Shown: positions 27,246-36,293, counted from the first letter of the stretch. The stretch is 64,000 bases of DNA from Pseudoalteromonas sp. DL-6 (GCF_004328665.1 NZ_CP019770.1:2604001-2668000); one strand, 5' to 3'. The notes: generated from the letters alone by a model not told the origin. Translations and numbers: made by a program.

Positions 27246-27779
27246 TTACTGCTCCTTGGTTTCTTCACGTAATAAAAGTTGCTGTTCAATTGCAGCTAAT
27301 GACGATAAGGTTTTTTGCATTTCAGCGTTTAATGCTTGCTGTTGTTTTTTGGCATTTATTTGCATTAACACCTGCTGCTTTTGCAGCCATAAATAGTGTT
27401 TTATATCGTCTGGCCAATAGTAAGCCTGATCTAGCTTAAGCAATTGACTCATAACAGTATCAGGGTCGCGACTAAGGTTGACGCATGCGGTATTAAAAAA
27501 TGCCTTAAGTGCTTGCTCCCCTAAGTAAGTTTTATTGTCAGGCGTTAATTTGAAGCCACCACACTGATGGGCATGCCATGCAATAACTTGCGCTGCAGGC
27601 GGATACATTAGATCTAGTTTTGGCCGAGGCTTTGGGTTGGGCTGGTTGCTTTTATTGTCGGGCTGAGTTTGAGCTATTAACTTAGGTTTAGCTGTTCTTT
27701 GAGTGTTGGTTAATTCACACCCAGATAATAAAACGAGACTGCTGGTTAGCCATAAAATAGCCATTAAACGCGCAGACAT
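27246..27779 (-). CDS. qseG: lipoprotein QseG of the GlrK/GlrR system
   Basis: From the ATG at 27779, which directly follows the glrK stop, the protein has 177 residues. It has a lipoprotein signal ending VLLSGC, a Pro/Asn/Lys-rich linker and a C-terminal helical domain with a coiled coil (about 120-175). The position between glrK and glrR is that of QseG (YfhG), an outer-membrane lipoprotein that stimulates GlrK. Sequence similarity is low, so assignment rests mainly on synteny. The frame extends 24 codons further into glrK, but that start lacks a signal peptide at the N-terminus. Confidence 0.75.
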   Translation of the reverse strand: MSARLMAILWLTSSLVLLSGCELTNTQRTAKPKLIAQTQPDNKSNQPNPKPRPKLDLMYPPAAQVIAWHAHQCGGFKLTPDNKTYLGEQALKAFFNTACVNLSRDPDTVMSQLLKLDQAYYWPDDIKHYLWLQKQQVLMQINAKKQQQALNAEMQKTLSSLAAIEQQLLLREETKEQ

Positions 27780-27780
27780 A

Positions 27781-29235
27781 TTATTTAACTCCTTTATTTT
27801 TATAGGGGATGACAATGTTAAATCGACAGCCTTGCGGCTCATTATGCTCAATAGTTAACTTACCCTGTAACTGTTCAACCGACTCTTTTACTATGGTAAG
27901 GCCTAAACCACTGCCTTGAAGACTAATCTCTTTACTGTGTTTACCTTGATAAAAAGCGCCAAAAACATATTCTTTTTCATGCTCTTTAATACCGCAGCCC
28001 TCATCAGCGACCTGTATAATTAAGCTATTGCTTTCTAAACTTAAGCTAATCGACACTGCTTGGTTTGACTGTGAAAACTTTAAACCATTAGAGATTAACT
28101 GAATTAAAATCATTTCAATTAATTCTCTCGGTAAATTAAGTGCAACTGTCGGTAAGCTATTGTGCCAAATAAGCGACTGCTCTCGTGCATTTAACCTATG
28201 TTCAAAATGATTACTTACCTTTTTTATTAGCTGGTTAAATTCCACTTCACTAACATTATCTTTACTAGTTCGAATCGCGTTATAACTTAACAAGCTGTCT
28301 ATCATAGTGCGTAATCGCACCATAGATTGACTAATTAACTCAAGCACTGCTTTTTGCTCATTATTAATTGGCCCAACAATTTCATCGGCTAATAACTCAG
28401 TGCCCTCAACCATAGAGGCCAAAGGCGTTTTTAATTCGTGAGTAACATGGCGTAAAAACGTATCTTTTTGCTGCTCTAGCATATGCAATTGCGCCTGCAC
28501 CCACTGCAACTTGTTACCTAGTTCAATGAGCTCAGCTGATCCCTGCACTGATATTTTTTGCTGCCAATCTCCTTGGCCTAATTTATCAATAACGGAGGTT
28601 AAACCTTTTAAACGGCCACTTATCCGCCATAAAAACCCACCGCCAACAAGTAAGGTTAAAGGCGTAAGTGCCACTAACCAGTTTATAAAGGAGGCTTGTA
28701 AATTTGTCAGTTTAATTTGGTTTTGAGTGATTTTGGCTTCATTGGTTTCACGCAACCACATTGTTAGATCTGCCAGTATTTCACTAATTGGCACAAACAA
28801 CTCTGCTTGCTCACGAGCTTCAACCACCAGTTTGGTATGCGCTGCTTTTAGCGTATCTGTTAACCGTTGCCATTGTTGAGTACTTTGTTGGCTGCTAGAA
28901 AGCTGTTTAAGCTCATTTATATTGTCCAGCGATGACTGCCATTTATCCACGATAAGTTTATCAAGTGAATCGCTTTTTAAAACCCAGTTTTGCCTTGTTG
29001 CCCTTTCTAAACTATTGAGCTCTTGTTTAAGTGCATTAAACGACTTGGTTACTTGGTAGTTATTACTGACAATTTGCTGTGTGACCGCTAATTGTTTATT
29101 TAATACATTTAAAAATACAATAACCACAATAGACAAAGGCAAAAGTGACAACAGCATACTCATTACAAACTGGCCAATCAAATTAGGACGCCAGTTTACC
29201 AATGCTTTATATTTTTCAGCCATGATTGCAGGCAT
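27781..29235 (-). CDS. glrK: sensor histidine kinase GlrK (QseE)
   Basis: A 484-residue inner-membrane kinase: helix at about 23-42, a helical periplasmic domain, a second helix near 185-203, HAMP (about 205-258), HisKA with HVTHELKTPLASM and HATPase with LISNGLKFS, DEGCGI and GSGLGLTIVKE. It is the cognate kinase of GlrR. Start ATG at 29235 has AAGGAT upstream. It is the first gene of the glrK-qseG-glrR operon and is divergent from the EF-hand genes. Confidence 0.92.
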   Translation of the reverse strand: MPAIMAEKYKALVNWRPNLIGQFVMSMLLSLLPLSIVVIVFLNVLNKQLAVTQQIVSNNYQVTKSFNALKQELNSLERATRQNWVLKSDSLDKLIVDKWQSSLDNINELKQLSSSQQSTQQWQRLTDTLKAAHTKLVVEAREQAELFVPISEILADLTMWLRETNEAKITQNQIKLTNLQASFINWLVALTPLTLLVGGGFLWRISGRLKGLTSVIDKLGQGDWQQKISVQGSAELIELGNKLQWVQAQLHMLEQQKDTFLRHVTHELKTPLASMVEGTELLADEIVGPINNEQKAVLELISQSMVRLRTMIDSLLSYNAIRTSKDNVSEVEFNQLIKKVSNHFEHRLNAREQSLIWHNSLPTVALNLPRELIEMILIQLISNGLKFSQSNQAVSISLSLESNSLIIQVADEGCGIKEHEKEYVFGAFYQGKHSKEISLQGSGLGLTIVKESVEQLQGKLTIEHNEPQGCRFNIVIPYKNKGVK

Positions 29236-29332
29236 ACACTAATCCTTTACTACTTTTAAGCGCTCTATTATTAAGCGCTCAACTTATACACTCGCTGAAC
29301 CAAATACATTTTTGAGAGTAAAACCGTTGCAA

Positions 29333-29350
29333 TGTCGCACAATTGCGACA
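29333..29350. promoter_or_regulatory. GlrR-type upstream activating site TGTC-N10-GACA
   Basis: TGTC-GCACAATTGC-GACA is a perfect match to the TGTC-N10-GACA pattern recognised by GlrR in enterobacteria, and is itself an 18-bp palindrome with arms TGTCGC/GCGACA. It lies in the 304-bp gap between glrK and the first EF-hand gene, about 140 bp upstream of a sigma54-like promoter, a normal distance for an NtrC-family activator. Confidence 0.65.
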
Positions 29351-29487
29351 AGTTAAACACTTGATTTAGAAATAGTAAAAAATTCTAACTAAGAAAATGT
29401 TGCATAAAACACACAACCGTCGGTAAATATTACTCATTAAAAACAAGTTAAAAAATTAAATCATTGATTTTTAATAAAAATTAAAGA

Positions 29488-29502
29488 TGGCACTATAATT
29501 GT
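29488..29502 (+). promoter_or_regulatory. sigma54-like promoter of the EF-hand genes
   Basis: TGGCAC-N5-TTGT, matching the -24/-12 RpoN consensus TGGCAC-N5-TTGC except for T in place of the last C. It ends 37 bp before the start codon of the first EF-hand gene. With the GlrR-type site upstream it forms a complete enhancer-dependent promoter layout. Confidence 0.6.
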
Positions 29503-29539
29503 AATACGCTTATAAATATTAATTTTTAAAGGCCAAGGA

Positions 29540-29773
29540 ATGACTAAAGGTTATTTAAAATCTACTGCCTTAATAGCGTTATGTTTAACGAGTAGCCATT
29601 TATTTGCGCTTGATGTGAATACAGCATTTTACAGCCTAGATAAAGACAGCAACGGTACATTAAGCGAAGCAGAGGCCGGCGAAGATGCATTACTGCATGA
29701 GAATTTTGCACAAATAGACAAGAATGAAGACGGACAACTATCGTTCGATGAATTTAAACAGTTTGTAAAATAA
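29540..29773 (+). CDS. secreted EF-hand calcium-binding protein 1
   Basis: A 77-residue protein with a signal peptide (cleavage near SHLFA-LD) and two canonical EF-hand loops, DKDSNGTLSEAE and DKNEDGQLSFDE. Both have acidic residues at the ligand positions and Gly at position 6, so both should bind calcium in the periplasm or outside. It is the first of four tandem paralogues and the only one whose second loop is fully canonical. The sigma54-like promoter sits just upstream. Confidence 0.82.
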   Translation: MTKGYLKSTALIALCLTSSHLFALDVNTAFYSLDKDSNGTLSEAEAGEDALLHENFAQIDKNEDGQLSFDEFKQFVK

Positions 29774-29785
29774 AGGAGTATATTT

Positions 29786-30013
29786 ATGAAACAATTAATT
29801 GGTGCTTTTTCGCTACTATTTTTAGCTATTAGCGCGACGGCATTGGCATCGTCGTTAAATGTACGTTTTATGCATTTAGACAAAAATATGGACGGCCAAA
29901 TATCGCTCACTGAGGCCAAACAAGATAAGCAGCTGCTTAAGCAATTTACTGATTTAGACAAAGACAATAACGAGATGATTTCTAAAAAAGAGTTCGAAAA
30001 CTTTAAACCTTAA
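29786..30013 (+). CDS. secreted EF-hand protein 2
   Basis: A 75-residue paralogue of the preceding protein, 12 bp downstream of it and probably co-transcribed. It has a signal peptide (ISATALA-SS). The first loop DKNMDGQISLTE is canonical. The second, DKDNNEMISKKE, has Glu instead of Gly at loop position 6, which usually weakens calcium binding. Confidence 0.78.
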   Translation: MKQLIGAFSLLFLAISATALASSLNVRFMHLDKNMDGQISLTEAKQDKQLLKQFTDLDKDNNEMISKKEFENFKP

Positions 30014-30168
30014 GTTTAGATTCAAGTTAAGTTTTATATTATAGAGTTAAAAGCATTTGCCATAATCCCTGAGGGAGTGTGTAAACGGATTTAATGTTGG
30101 GAGTTAAATTATGGCAAGTGCTTTCTTTCAATACTGCAGCAATTAAAATACACCTTGGAACGCCAACT

Positions 30169-30405
30169 ATGAGAATACTGCTTCCCTTTATTGGTGCTTT
30201 ACTTTTTATCAGCCAAAGTGCATTCGCACTTGATGTAAAGCAACGCTTTGACCATTTGGACAAAAATAATGATGGATATTTAACCCACAGCGAGCTTGCT
30301 GCTCAGCCTCAGCTATTAAACTCATTTTCAAATTGGGATGAAAATCAAGACAACAGAATTTCTTTAACTGAGTTTAAAAACTACTTAACCACTAACCTGT
30401 ACTGA
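30169..30405 (+). CDS. secreted EF-hand protein 3
   Basis: A 78-residue paralogue starting at the ATG at 30169, where the signal peptide (MRILLPFIGALLFISQSAFA) begins. The longer frame from 30094 adds an unlikely N-terminus. Loop 1 DKNNDGYLTHSE is canonical. Loop 2 DENQDNRISLTE has Asn at position 6. A 155-bp gap separates it from copy 2, so it may have its own promoter. Confidence 0.78.
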   Translation: MRILLPFIGALLFISQSAFALDVKQRFDHLDKNNDGYLTHSELAAQPQLLNSFSNWDENQDNRISLTEFKNYLTTNLY

Positions 30406-30413
30406 GCATTTAT

Positions 30414-30650
30414 ATGAAGCCTTTTCATAATATTATTTTACTAACACTGACTGTTTTTAGCTGTATGAGTTTTGCAACAAGCAGTTATATTGCCGAAAAG
30501 TTTGAAAAACTTGACCGCAACCAAGATGGCTTTTTGACTCGTTCTGAAGCTGCCAGTGATCCTGCTTTATGGTCACGTTTTGGCAGTTATGACCGTGATA
30601 AAGACGCACAATTGTCATTAAGCGAATACAGCTTGTACGCCAGTAAATAA
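30414..30650 (+). CDS. secreted EF-hand protein 4
   Basis: A 78-residue paralogue 8 bp after copy 3. It has a signal peptide (CMSFA-TS), a canonical loop 1 DRNQDGFLTRSE and a loop 2 DRDKDAQLSLSE with Ala at position 6. It is convergent with the TonB-domain lipoprotein, only 10 bp away. Like copies 2 and 3 it probably keeps one strong calcium site. Confidence 0.78.
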   Translation: MKPFHNIILLTLTVFSCMSFATSSYIAEKFEKLDRNQDGFLTRSEAASDPALWSRFGSYDRDKDAQLSLSEYSLYASK

Positions 30651-30660
30651 AGAAAATATA

Positions 30661-31152
30661 TTATAAAGTACGTTTATATACTTTTCCTTTTACCAAAAAT
30701 TTTTCTTCGGTGGGGGGGCAGTTTTTCAAATATTTTTTACTAACGTCTTTAGATTCAAGCATAAAATCCATTCTAATGTGCGTAAGAATGGGTTGTTTAT
30801 TTTTATTATTTTCAGCCGGAAGCCATTTCCATAAATTGAGGGATTTTGCGGCTGCTTTATCAAATAGCTTTTGAGGGTATGAAGAAAGTATTTTATAGCC
30901 TTGCGCCTTTCCTTCCTGATTAATCATAGTTACGAGCTCAACACACCCTGCAAGCCCTTTTTTAGCAGCTTCAATGGGGTATAAAGGCTCCACTCTTTTA
31001 AAAATATTCCAGTAATCTTTTCCCGAATCACGAAGTTCTGCGCTTGATAAATCAATGTAGTCTATTTTTTCAACAGTCTCATTCTCAGGTGATGTTGCAC
31101 TACATGCGCAGAGAAGTAATGTTAAAGGAATTGTGAGGTAAAGTGGTTTCAT
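30661..31152 (-). CDS. lipoprotein with TonB C-terminal-like domain
   Basis: A 163-residue protein with a lipoprotein signal (LLLCAC, Cys16 or Cys18) and a TonB C-terminal-type domain (about residues 50-125): VEPLYPIEAAKKGLAGCVELV and the later IRMDFML strand. It lacks the N-terminal membrane anchor and Pro-rich spacer of true TonB, so it is a periplasmic or outer-membrane protein using the fold for another purpose. It stands alone. Confidence 0.75.
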   Translation of the reverse strand: MKPLYLTIPLTLLLCACSATSPENETVEKIDYIDLSSAELRDSGKDYWNIFKRVEPLYPIEAAKKGLAGCVELVTMINQEGKAQGYKILSSYPQKLFDKAAAKSLNLWKWLPAENNKNKQPILTHIRMDFMLESKDVSKKYLKNCPPTEEKFLVKGKVYKRTL

Positions 31153-31308
31153 AGCGTTTCCTTATGCTTGAAAGTTAAGTTTAAATTTTTAATTTTTTAA
31201 ACGGTCACTGTTTAACCTACTATAGGTACGCTATTACATCAATAAAAAATCGCTATATTGGTATTCTAAATTTGAGTTTGCTAATGTGATAGTACAAAAA
31301 ATAACAAC

Positions 31309-33006
31309 ATGCCTCTTATGCAACTGAAAAAACTAATAAAACCGATATTGCTAGTAAGCCTTTGCGGCTTATCTAGTGTGGCAATAGCACAAACTAAAGT
31401 CATTTATAATGCCAATGGCTACTCACCTTTGTATAAAGGAAAAATGCGCCACGGCGAAGTAAACACATTTACAACCTTAGTCATAAAAGATGGCAAAGTT
31501 GTAAAAACCGGTCCAGACAGCTTAAAAAATAGTTTTCCCGGCGCAACCCTAATTGACGCAGAAGGTAAAACTTTACTCCCAGGGCTCATTGATGCCCACG
31601 GACATGTAATTGGCCTTGGTGAGAACTTGTCACAGCTGGATGTGCGCGGTGCTAAGTCGGTAGATGAAATAACCGCTAAGCTCAGCGAATTTGCTAAAGA
31701 TAAAGAAGGTTGGATCATTGGTCGGGGCTGGAATCAAGAACTGTGGTCAAACACCCGCTTTCCTACAGCCGCTGATTTAGACAAAGTCGTTAACGATCGC
31801 CCTGTTATTTTATCGCGAGTAGATAGCCACGCTATTTGGGTTAATTCAAAAGCCCTAGAGCTTGCTAATATTAACGCTGATACATTATCACCTACTGGTG
31901 GAGAAATTATAAAAGATGAGTTTGGTAAACCCACCGGCATTTTTATTGATAAAGCAGAAACCTTGGTTACCCAGCATATGCCTGCAACGTCTGCACAATC
32001 TGTCAGTAATGCATTAGATGCCGCAGGTAAACACTTACTAAGCCTAGGTATCACCTCAACTCACGATGCAGGTATTGATAAAACCACTTGGCAAGTTTAT
32101 AAACAACGCGCCGAGTTAGGCACATTACCGCTTAGAATTGTAGCGATGTTAAGTGCAGCAAGTCCAGACTTAAGCGCCATGCTTAAAGCGGGTCGTTATC
32201 AAGATGCACAAGACTATTTATCTATCCGCAGTGTAAAAATTTATGCTGATGGCGCATTAGGGTCACGCGGTGCTGCGCTTATTGAAGAATACGCTGATAG
32301 AGCCAATCACTTTGGCCTAATGCTTGAAACCCAGCAAAAGCTAGAGCAATTATTTACCCAAACCTTTAAAAGCGGTTTTAGCGCTAACACACATGCAATT
32401 GGCGATAGAGCCAATAAAATTGTGCTAGATGCCTATCAAAATGTATTTAAACAAACCGGTGGCATACTACTGCGCAATCGTATGGAGCATGCACAAATAG
32501 TTTCACCCGCAGACATTCCACGCTTTAAAACCCTGAAAATAATTCCATCTATGCAACCTGTGCATGCCACATCAGACATGCATATGGCAGAGCAGCGTTT
32601 AACCGATAAGCAACTTCAAGGCGCTTATGCTTGGCAAACATTTTTAGACCAAGGCTCAACGATTGCGGCGGGGTCTGATTACCCTGTCGAACTGGCGAAC
32701 CCGTTCGATGGTTTGTATTCTGCGATAACGCGCATGGATCATAATCAACTGCCTGAAAACGGCTGGCGCGCCAGTGAAGTATTGAGCAGAGAAGATGCAT
32801 TGCGTGCGTTTACCCTTGGCGGCGCGTATGCAGCGCATCAAGAGTTTAAAGTAGGAAGTTTAGAGCAAGGTAAATGGGCTGACTTTATACTGGTTGATCA
32901 AGACTATTTTAAAGTGCCTATTGAGCAGCTTTACAAAACTCAGGTGCTGCAAACATGGATTGCAGGCAAGTTACGTTACCAAAAAGGTTCAGCAAAGTCT
33001 GAGTAA
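31309..33006 (+). CDS. periplasmic amidohydrolase (YtcJ-like, amidohydrolase family 3)
   Basis: A 565-residue exported enzyme: signal peptide (cleavage near SSVAIAQ), then a composite beta-sandwich and TIM barrel. It has the metal motif DAHGH (near residue 97), a later HAIGDRAN near 362 and a conserved ALRAFTLGGAYA near 500, all typical of YtcJ-type amidohydrolases. These act on N-acyl or imide bonds. The specific substrate cannot be read from the sequence. It is a single gene ending at a strong terminator. Confidence 0.87.
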   Translation: MPLMQLKKLIKPILLVSLCGLSSVAIAQTKVIYNANGYSPLYKGKMRHGEVNTFTTLVIKDGKVVKTGPDSLKNSFPGATLIDAEGKTLLPGLIDAHGHVIGLGENLSQLDVRGAKSVDEITAKLSEFAKDKEGWIIGRGWNQELWSNTRFPTAADLDKVVNDRPVILSRVDSHAIWVNSKALELANINADTLSPTGGEIIKDEFGKPTGIFIDKAETLVTQHMPATSAQSVSNALDAAGKHLLSLGITSTHDAGIDKTTWQVYKQRAELGTLPLRIVAMLSAASPDLSAMLKAGRYQDAQDYLSIRSVKIYADGALGSRGAALIEEYADRANHFGLMLETQQKLEQLFTQTFKSGFSANTHAIGDRANKIVLDAYQNVFKQTGGILLRNRMEHAQIVSPADIPRFKTLKIIPSMQPVHATSDMHMAEQRLTDKQLQGAYAWQTFLDQGSTIAAGSDYPVELANPFDGLYSAITRMDHNQLPENGWRASEVLSREDALRAFTLGGAYAAHQEFKVGSLEQGKWADFILVDQDYFKVPIEQLYKTQVLQTWIAGKLRYQKGSAKSE

Positions 33007-33010
33007 AAAC

Positions 33011-33044
33011 AAAAAAGGGTTAACTTAAAAGTTAACCCTTTTTT
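33011..33044. terminator. bidirectional rho-independent terminator
   Basis: Perfect 14-bp arms (A6-GGGTTAAC and GTTAACCC-T6) with a 6-base loop, placed between the amidohydrolase (plus) and the YgjV-like gene (minus). The palindrome overlaps the last codons of the minus-strand gene. Confidence 0.92.
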
Positions 33045-33268
33045 GTATCAGCTTTAGACTGACGATATAACTTAATAATGTGATAAATATTGACCAAAGC
33101 TAATAAGCCATTAGTAAATGCCACCGGAACAGAGCCGATTGCTGCACCGTAAAAAGTAAACGCAATACAGCCCAGTAAATTAAACCAACGTAGTTTGGTT
33201 ACATCGGTCATGGTCAAGGATATAACTAATAAAGCGGATGCTAAATAACCTAAATATTCCCAACTCAA
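33032..33268 (-). CDS. YgjV-like small inner-membrane protein
   Basis: A 78-residue protein with three closely spaced hydrophobic segments (about 4-20, 28-46 and 48-64), beginning MSWEYLGYLASALLVISL and containing LRWFNLLGCIAFTFYG. This resembles the YgjV/PQ-loop-like inner-membrane family (half-length relative to YgjV). The function is unknown. Its 3' end overlaps the shared terminator. Confidence 0.6.
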   Translation of the reverse strand: MSWEYLGYLASALLVISLTMTDVTKLRWFNLLGCIAFTFYGAAIGSVPVAFTNGLLALVNIYHIIKLYRQSKADTKKG

Positions 33269-33546
33269 TTGTTCTCTCCTAGGCTTTAGGTTAATATTAA
33301 CAGCTAAACTTTAGTACATTATTAAAATATGCTGCACAGCAGTTTAAATAAAAAAGCTAACTTACCAATAAAACCTTAAAATATGCTGGTTTTACCCACA
33401 ATTTTTTAATCATTACACGGTAGAATGAAGGCCATTTAACGCCATTAAATAAATAACAACGTGGGCAAGTTAGCGTAAATTCTTAATCTTAATGCTATCG
33501 TCATTAAGGTGTAATAAATAGGACAATTGTCCGAAGAGCATGATTG

Positions 33547-34203
33547 ATGTTTCAATACCATTTTTCCAGTTACCTTGTTGAACAGCTGCTGACATTTGCC
33601 GGCAGTAGTTATCAGCAATCAAAAAAAGAAATATTAATACAGCAAGACCAACCACTCACTAAGTTGGTATTGGTGCGAAGTGGTACTGTATCGTTTAGTT
33701 ATGATGTGGGGAATGGCCGACGCCTGCTTCTTGGTCAGCTCGACTGTAACAACACCTTAATTGGTGAAATTGAAGCACTGAATAATAACCCGTGCATTTA
33801 CACGGTAACCTGCTTCAGTGATGTAACGTATAATCTTATTGAGCTAAAGCATTGGCGCTCATTATTGCTCGATAAACCAGAACTGAGTCTTTACACAGCG
33901 CAAACCATTGCCGCTAAGTTCCAAGAAAATCAAAAGATTAACTTAGATAAACTGTTACTTCCCTTAAGCTACAACATTGCTAAAGATTGCTTATTACGTG
34001 CGGAGAATAACAACCCCACTTTATTGCGTGCTTATCCTACGGTAAATGCAGAAGCAGAGCGCTTTGCAACCACTGAACGTGCATACCGACGGGTAGTGAG
34101 TGAGTTAGTAGAAAAAAACCTAGTGCAACGAAGCACTCAAGGGCTGCAAGCTGTCGATATTCCTAAACTCAGTGACTATGTAGATAGCTTTGCACAGCTT
34201 TAA
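33547..34203 (+). CDS. Crp/Fnr family transcriptional regulator (YeiL-like)
   Basis: A 218-residue protein from the ATG at 33547. The cyclic-nucleotide-binding-type domain (about 20-125) contains GNGRRLLLGQLDCNNTLIGEIEAL, close to the equivalent part of E. coli YeiL. A winged helix-turn-helix follows (about 150-205, AEAERFATTERAYRRVVSELVEKN). It lacks the cAMP-contact residues of Crp, so the effector is unknown. A strong terminator follows. It stands alone between divergent and convergent neighbours. Confidence 0.82.
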   Translation: MFQYHFSSYLVEQLLTFAGSSYQQSKKEILIQQDQPLTKLVLVRSGTVSFSYDVGNGRRLLLGQLDCNNTLIGEIEALNNNPCIYTVTCFSDVTYNLIELKHWRSLLLDKPELSLYTAQTIAAKFQENQKINLDKLLLPLSYNIAKDCLLRAENNNPTLLRAYPTVNAEAERFATTERAYRRVVSELVEKNLVQRSTQGLQAVDIPKLSDYVDSFAQL

Positions 34204-34210
34204 AGACAAT

Positions 34211-34235
34211 AAAAAAGGCCATTAAGGCCTTTTTT
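34211..34235. terminator. bidirectional terminator
   Basis: Arms A6-GGCC and GGCC-T6 around a short loop, between the Crp/Fnr regulator (plus) and the phosphoribosyltransferase (minus). Confidence 0.85.
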
Positions 34236-34252
34236 ATTGAGCAAAATCACGT

Positions 34253-34819
34253 TTATTTTTCAAGTAAAATATCGTGGATTTTAGCTAAATCAGATTTACC
34301 TTCAATAATTTCATCCGGCGTTAACCCTGATAATTCATGCGGGAATACTAACCATTCTTCAGATTCATGAATGTAGTAATCAGGCACTGTATCAACTTTT
34401 GAATTTTTTGGCTTGTAGTATGGACAAGCAATACGAATATCACGTGGTAAGTTTAAACGCATTAGCTCAGAAAGCTTCTCTTTTAACGCTACAATGCTAC
34501 GACCTGAGTCAAACACATCATCCACAATTAACAATGAATCACCCGCATTCGCGTTTTCAACAATGTAGTGTAAACCATGTACTTTGATTTCTTTTGATTG
34601 CTTGCCAATACCGTAATAAGACGACGTACGCACCGCAATATGATCGGTTTCTATACCTTTGTAATCATAATATTCTTGAACTGCAATCCCAATTGGAGCA
34701 CCACCGCGCCATATACCAATAATAAAATCTGGACGAAAGCCATCTTTATACACTTGTGCCGCTACGCGGAATGAATCTTCAAGTAATTGTTGAGCCGTGA
34801 TATAGCACTTTTCTGACAT
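34253..34819 (-). CDS. purine phosphoribosyltransferase family protein
   Basis: A 188-residue type I PRTase with the PRPP-binding motif LLIVDDVFDSGRS (about residues 96-108) and an N-terminal hood contributing IIGIWRGGAPIG. Such enzymes salvage hypoxanthine, guanine or xanthine. The sequence is not close to E. coli Hpt or Gpt, so the base specificity is uncertain. Single gene. Confidence 0.85.
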   Translation of the reverse strand: MSEKCYITAQQLLEDSFRVAAQVYKDGFRPDFIIGIWRGGAPIGIAVQEYYDYKGIETDHIAVRTSSYYGIGKQSKEIKVHGLHYIVENANAGDSLLIVDDVFDSGRSIVALKEKLSELMRLNLPRDIRIACPYYKPKNSKVDTVPDYYIHESEEWLVFPHELSGLTPDEIIEGKSDLAKIHDILLEK

Positions 34820-34938
34820 AGTAAGGATCCCAGTGGTATGTATAATATTTGAGCGAGGTTTAAATGAAATAGATGCCCAAACACGTATTGGCGAAGGATT
34901 TTACCGTAAATAAAACAAAATTGCTTGTATGGCGGATA

Positions 34939-34970
34939 AAAAAATAGGCACCCTAAGATACCTATTTTTT
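34939..34970 (-). terminator. rho-independent terminator of pepB
   Basis: Perfect arms AAAAAATAGG/CCTATTTTTT around a 12-base loop, with the T-run on the minus strand, 25 bp after the pepB stop. Confidence 0.85.
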
Positions 34971-34994
34971 AACTAATTGCTTAATCTTGGTTGA

Positions 34995-36293
34995 TTAAGC
35001 CTTTTCAAGCAAGGTACGCGCGACTGTACGCATACCTTGAGTAGTTGCGCCTGAAGCCCACTGGCTAGTGCCGCCACCCATATTAAATGCAGCCGCTAAA
35101 TCAATATGTACCCAACCTTTACCATCGTTTGGCACAAAGCGAGATAAGAAACCTGCTGCATTTGAAGCACCACCATAGCCACCGCCTTTTTGTGCACGGC
35201 TGTTTGCTGTATCTGCATACGGTGATGGGCAGTTTTGTTGATGCCACTTTTCAAGCGGTAATGGCCAAGCGGCTTCCATTTCTTGTGATGCAAAGTCTTC
35301 TACTTCACGCACTAGCTCTTTATCAAGGGCAAATAACGCGTTGTATTCTTGACCAACGGCAACAAGGGCTGCGCCCGTTAATGTTGCTGCATCAATAATA
35401 AGTGGTGCGCCTGTCTCACCTGCCGCCATTAGGCCATCAGCTAATACTAAACGGCCTTCAGCATCTGTGTTTACAATTTCAACGGTTGTGCCATTTTTGT
35501 AGGTAAGAATATCACCTAGTTTGTATGCATGGCCGGAAATTAAGTTCTCTGCACAACATAAAAACAGCTTAATACGCTTTTCTACACCACGATTAATGGC
35601 CAGCGCTAAACCTGCAGTTACCGTTGCAGCTCCACCCATGTCGCACTTCATGCCTAACATGCCTTCGCTAGATTTAATTGAGTAACCACCTGAGTCAAAT
35701 GTAATACCTTTACCTACAAGTGCTGCGCTTACTGGTGCGTTATCATCGCCAGTTGGGTTGTAATCAAGCTCAAGTAATACAGGTGGGCGTTCACTACCAC
35801 GACCTACAGCATGAATACCAATCCATTGCTGCTCTAATAGCGCATCGCCTTTTATTATTTGGTAGCTAACATGCTCTGGTGCCAGTGATTGAATAAATTC
35901 AGCCGCTTTTTCTGCTAGGCTCTCTGGGTAAATGTCATCGGCGGTGCCGTTAACCATTTCACGTGCCCACGTTGCTGAAGCTTTTAAATCAGCAAGTTCT
36001 TTTAAATCAGATTGTGCATTATCAACAAACTCAACACCGTGCAGTACTTTTGGTGATACAAAGCCTTGGTAAAATGCCCATTGGCTCTCTGTACACCAAA
36101 CATCGCCTTCAAGCACAACACTTTTAATACCTTGGCTTGCAATAGTACGACCTGCTTTTTGCACGTTTTTTAATGTTTCTTGCTCAGATAAATGAACCGT
36201 TGCGCCGTGTTCGTTAAAAGATAGTGACGCACTTTCGCCCCAGTGTCCTGGTGCCGACTGCTCGCTTAATTGAACAACAAATTTTTCACTCAT
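34995..36293 (-). CDS. pepB: peptidase B (M17 leucyl aminopeptidase family)
   Basis: A 432-residue di-metal aminopeptidase. It is closely similar to E. coli PepB along its whole length, with the M17 signature NTDAEGRLVLADG, VGKGITFDSGGYS and KCDMGGAATV supplying metal and active-site residues. It removes N-terminal residues from peptides in the cytoplasm. The ATG at 36293 is preceded by AAGGAT at good spacing. The frame's TTG at 36311 is not needed. Single gene with its own terminator. Confidence 0.93.
   Translation of the reverse strand: MSEKFVVQLSEQSAPGHWGESASLSFNEHGATVHLSEQETLKNVQKAGRTIASQGIKSVVLEGDVWCTESQWAFYQGFVSPKVLHGVEFVDNAQSDLKELADLKASATWAREMVNGTADDIYPESLAEKAAEFIQSLAPEHVSYQIIKGDALLEQQWIGIHAVGRGSERPPVLLELDYNPTGDDNAPVSAALVGKGITFDSGGYSIKSSEGMLGMKCDMGGAATVTAGLALAINRGVEKRIKLFLCCAENLISGHAYKLGDILTYKNGTTVEIVNTDAEGRLVLADGLMAAGETGAPLIIDAATLTGAALVAVGQEYNALFALDKELVREVEDFASQEMEAAWPLPLEKWHQQNCPSPYADTANSRAQKGGGYGGASNAAGFLSRFVPNDGKGWVHIDLAAAFNMGGGTSQWASGATTQGMRTVARTLLEKA

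Noticed and set aside
30094..30168. N-terminal extension of EF-hand protein 3
   Set aside because: The signal peptide begins exactly at the ATG at 30169. The upstream 25 residues would block export.
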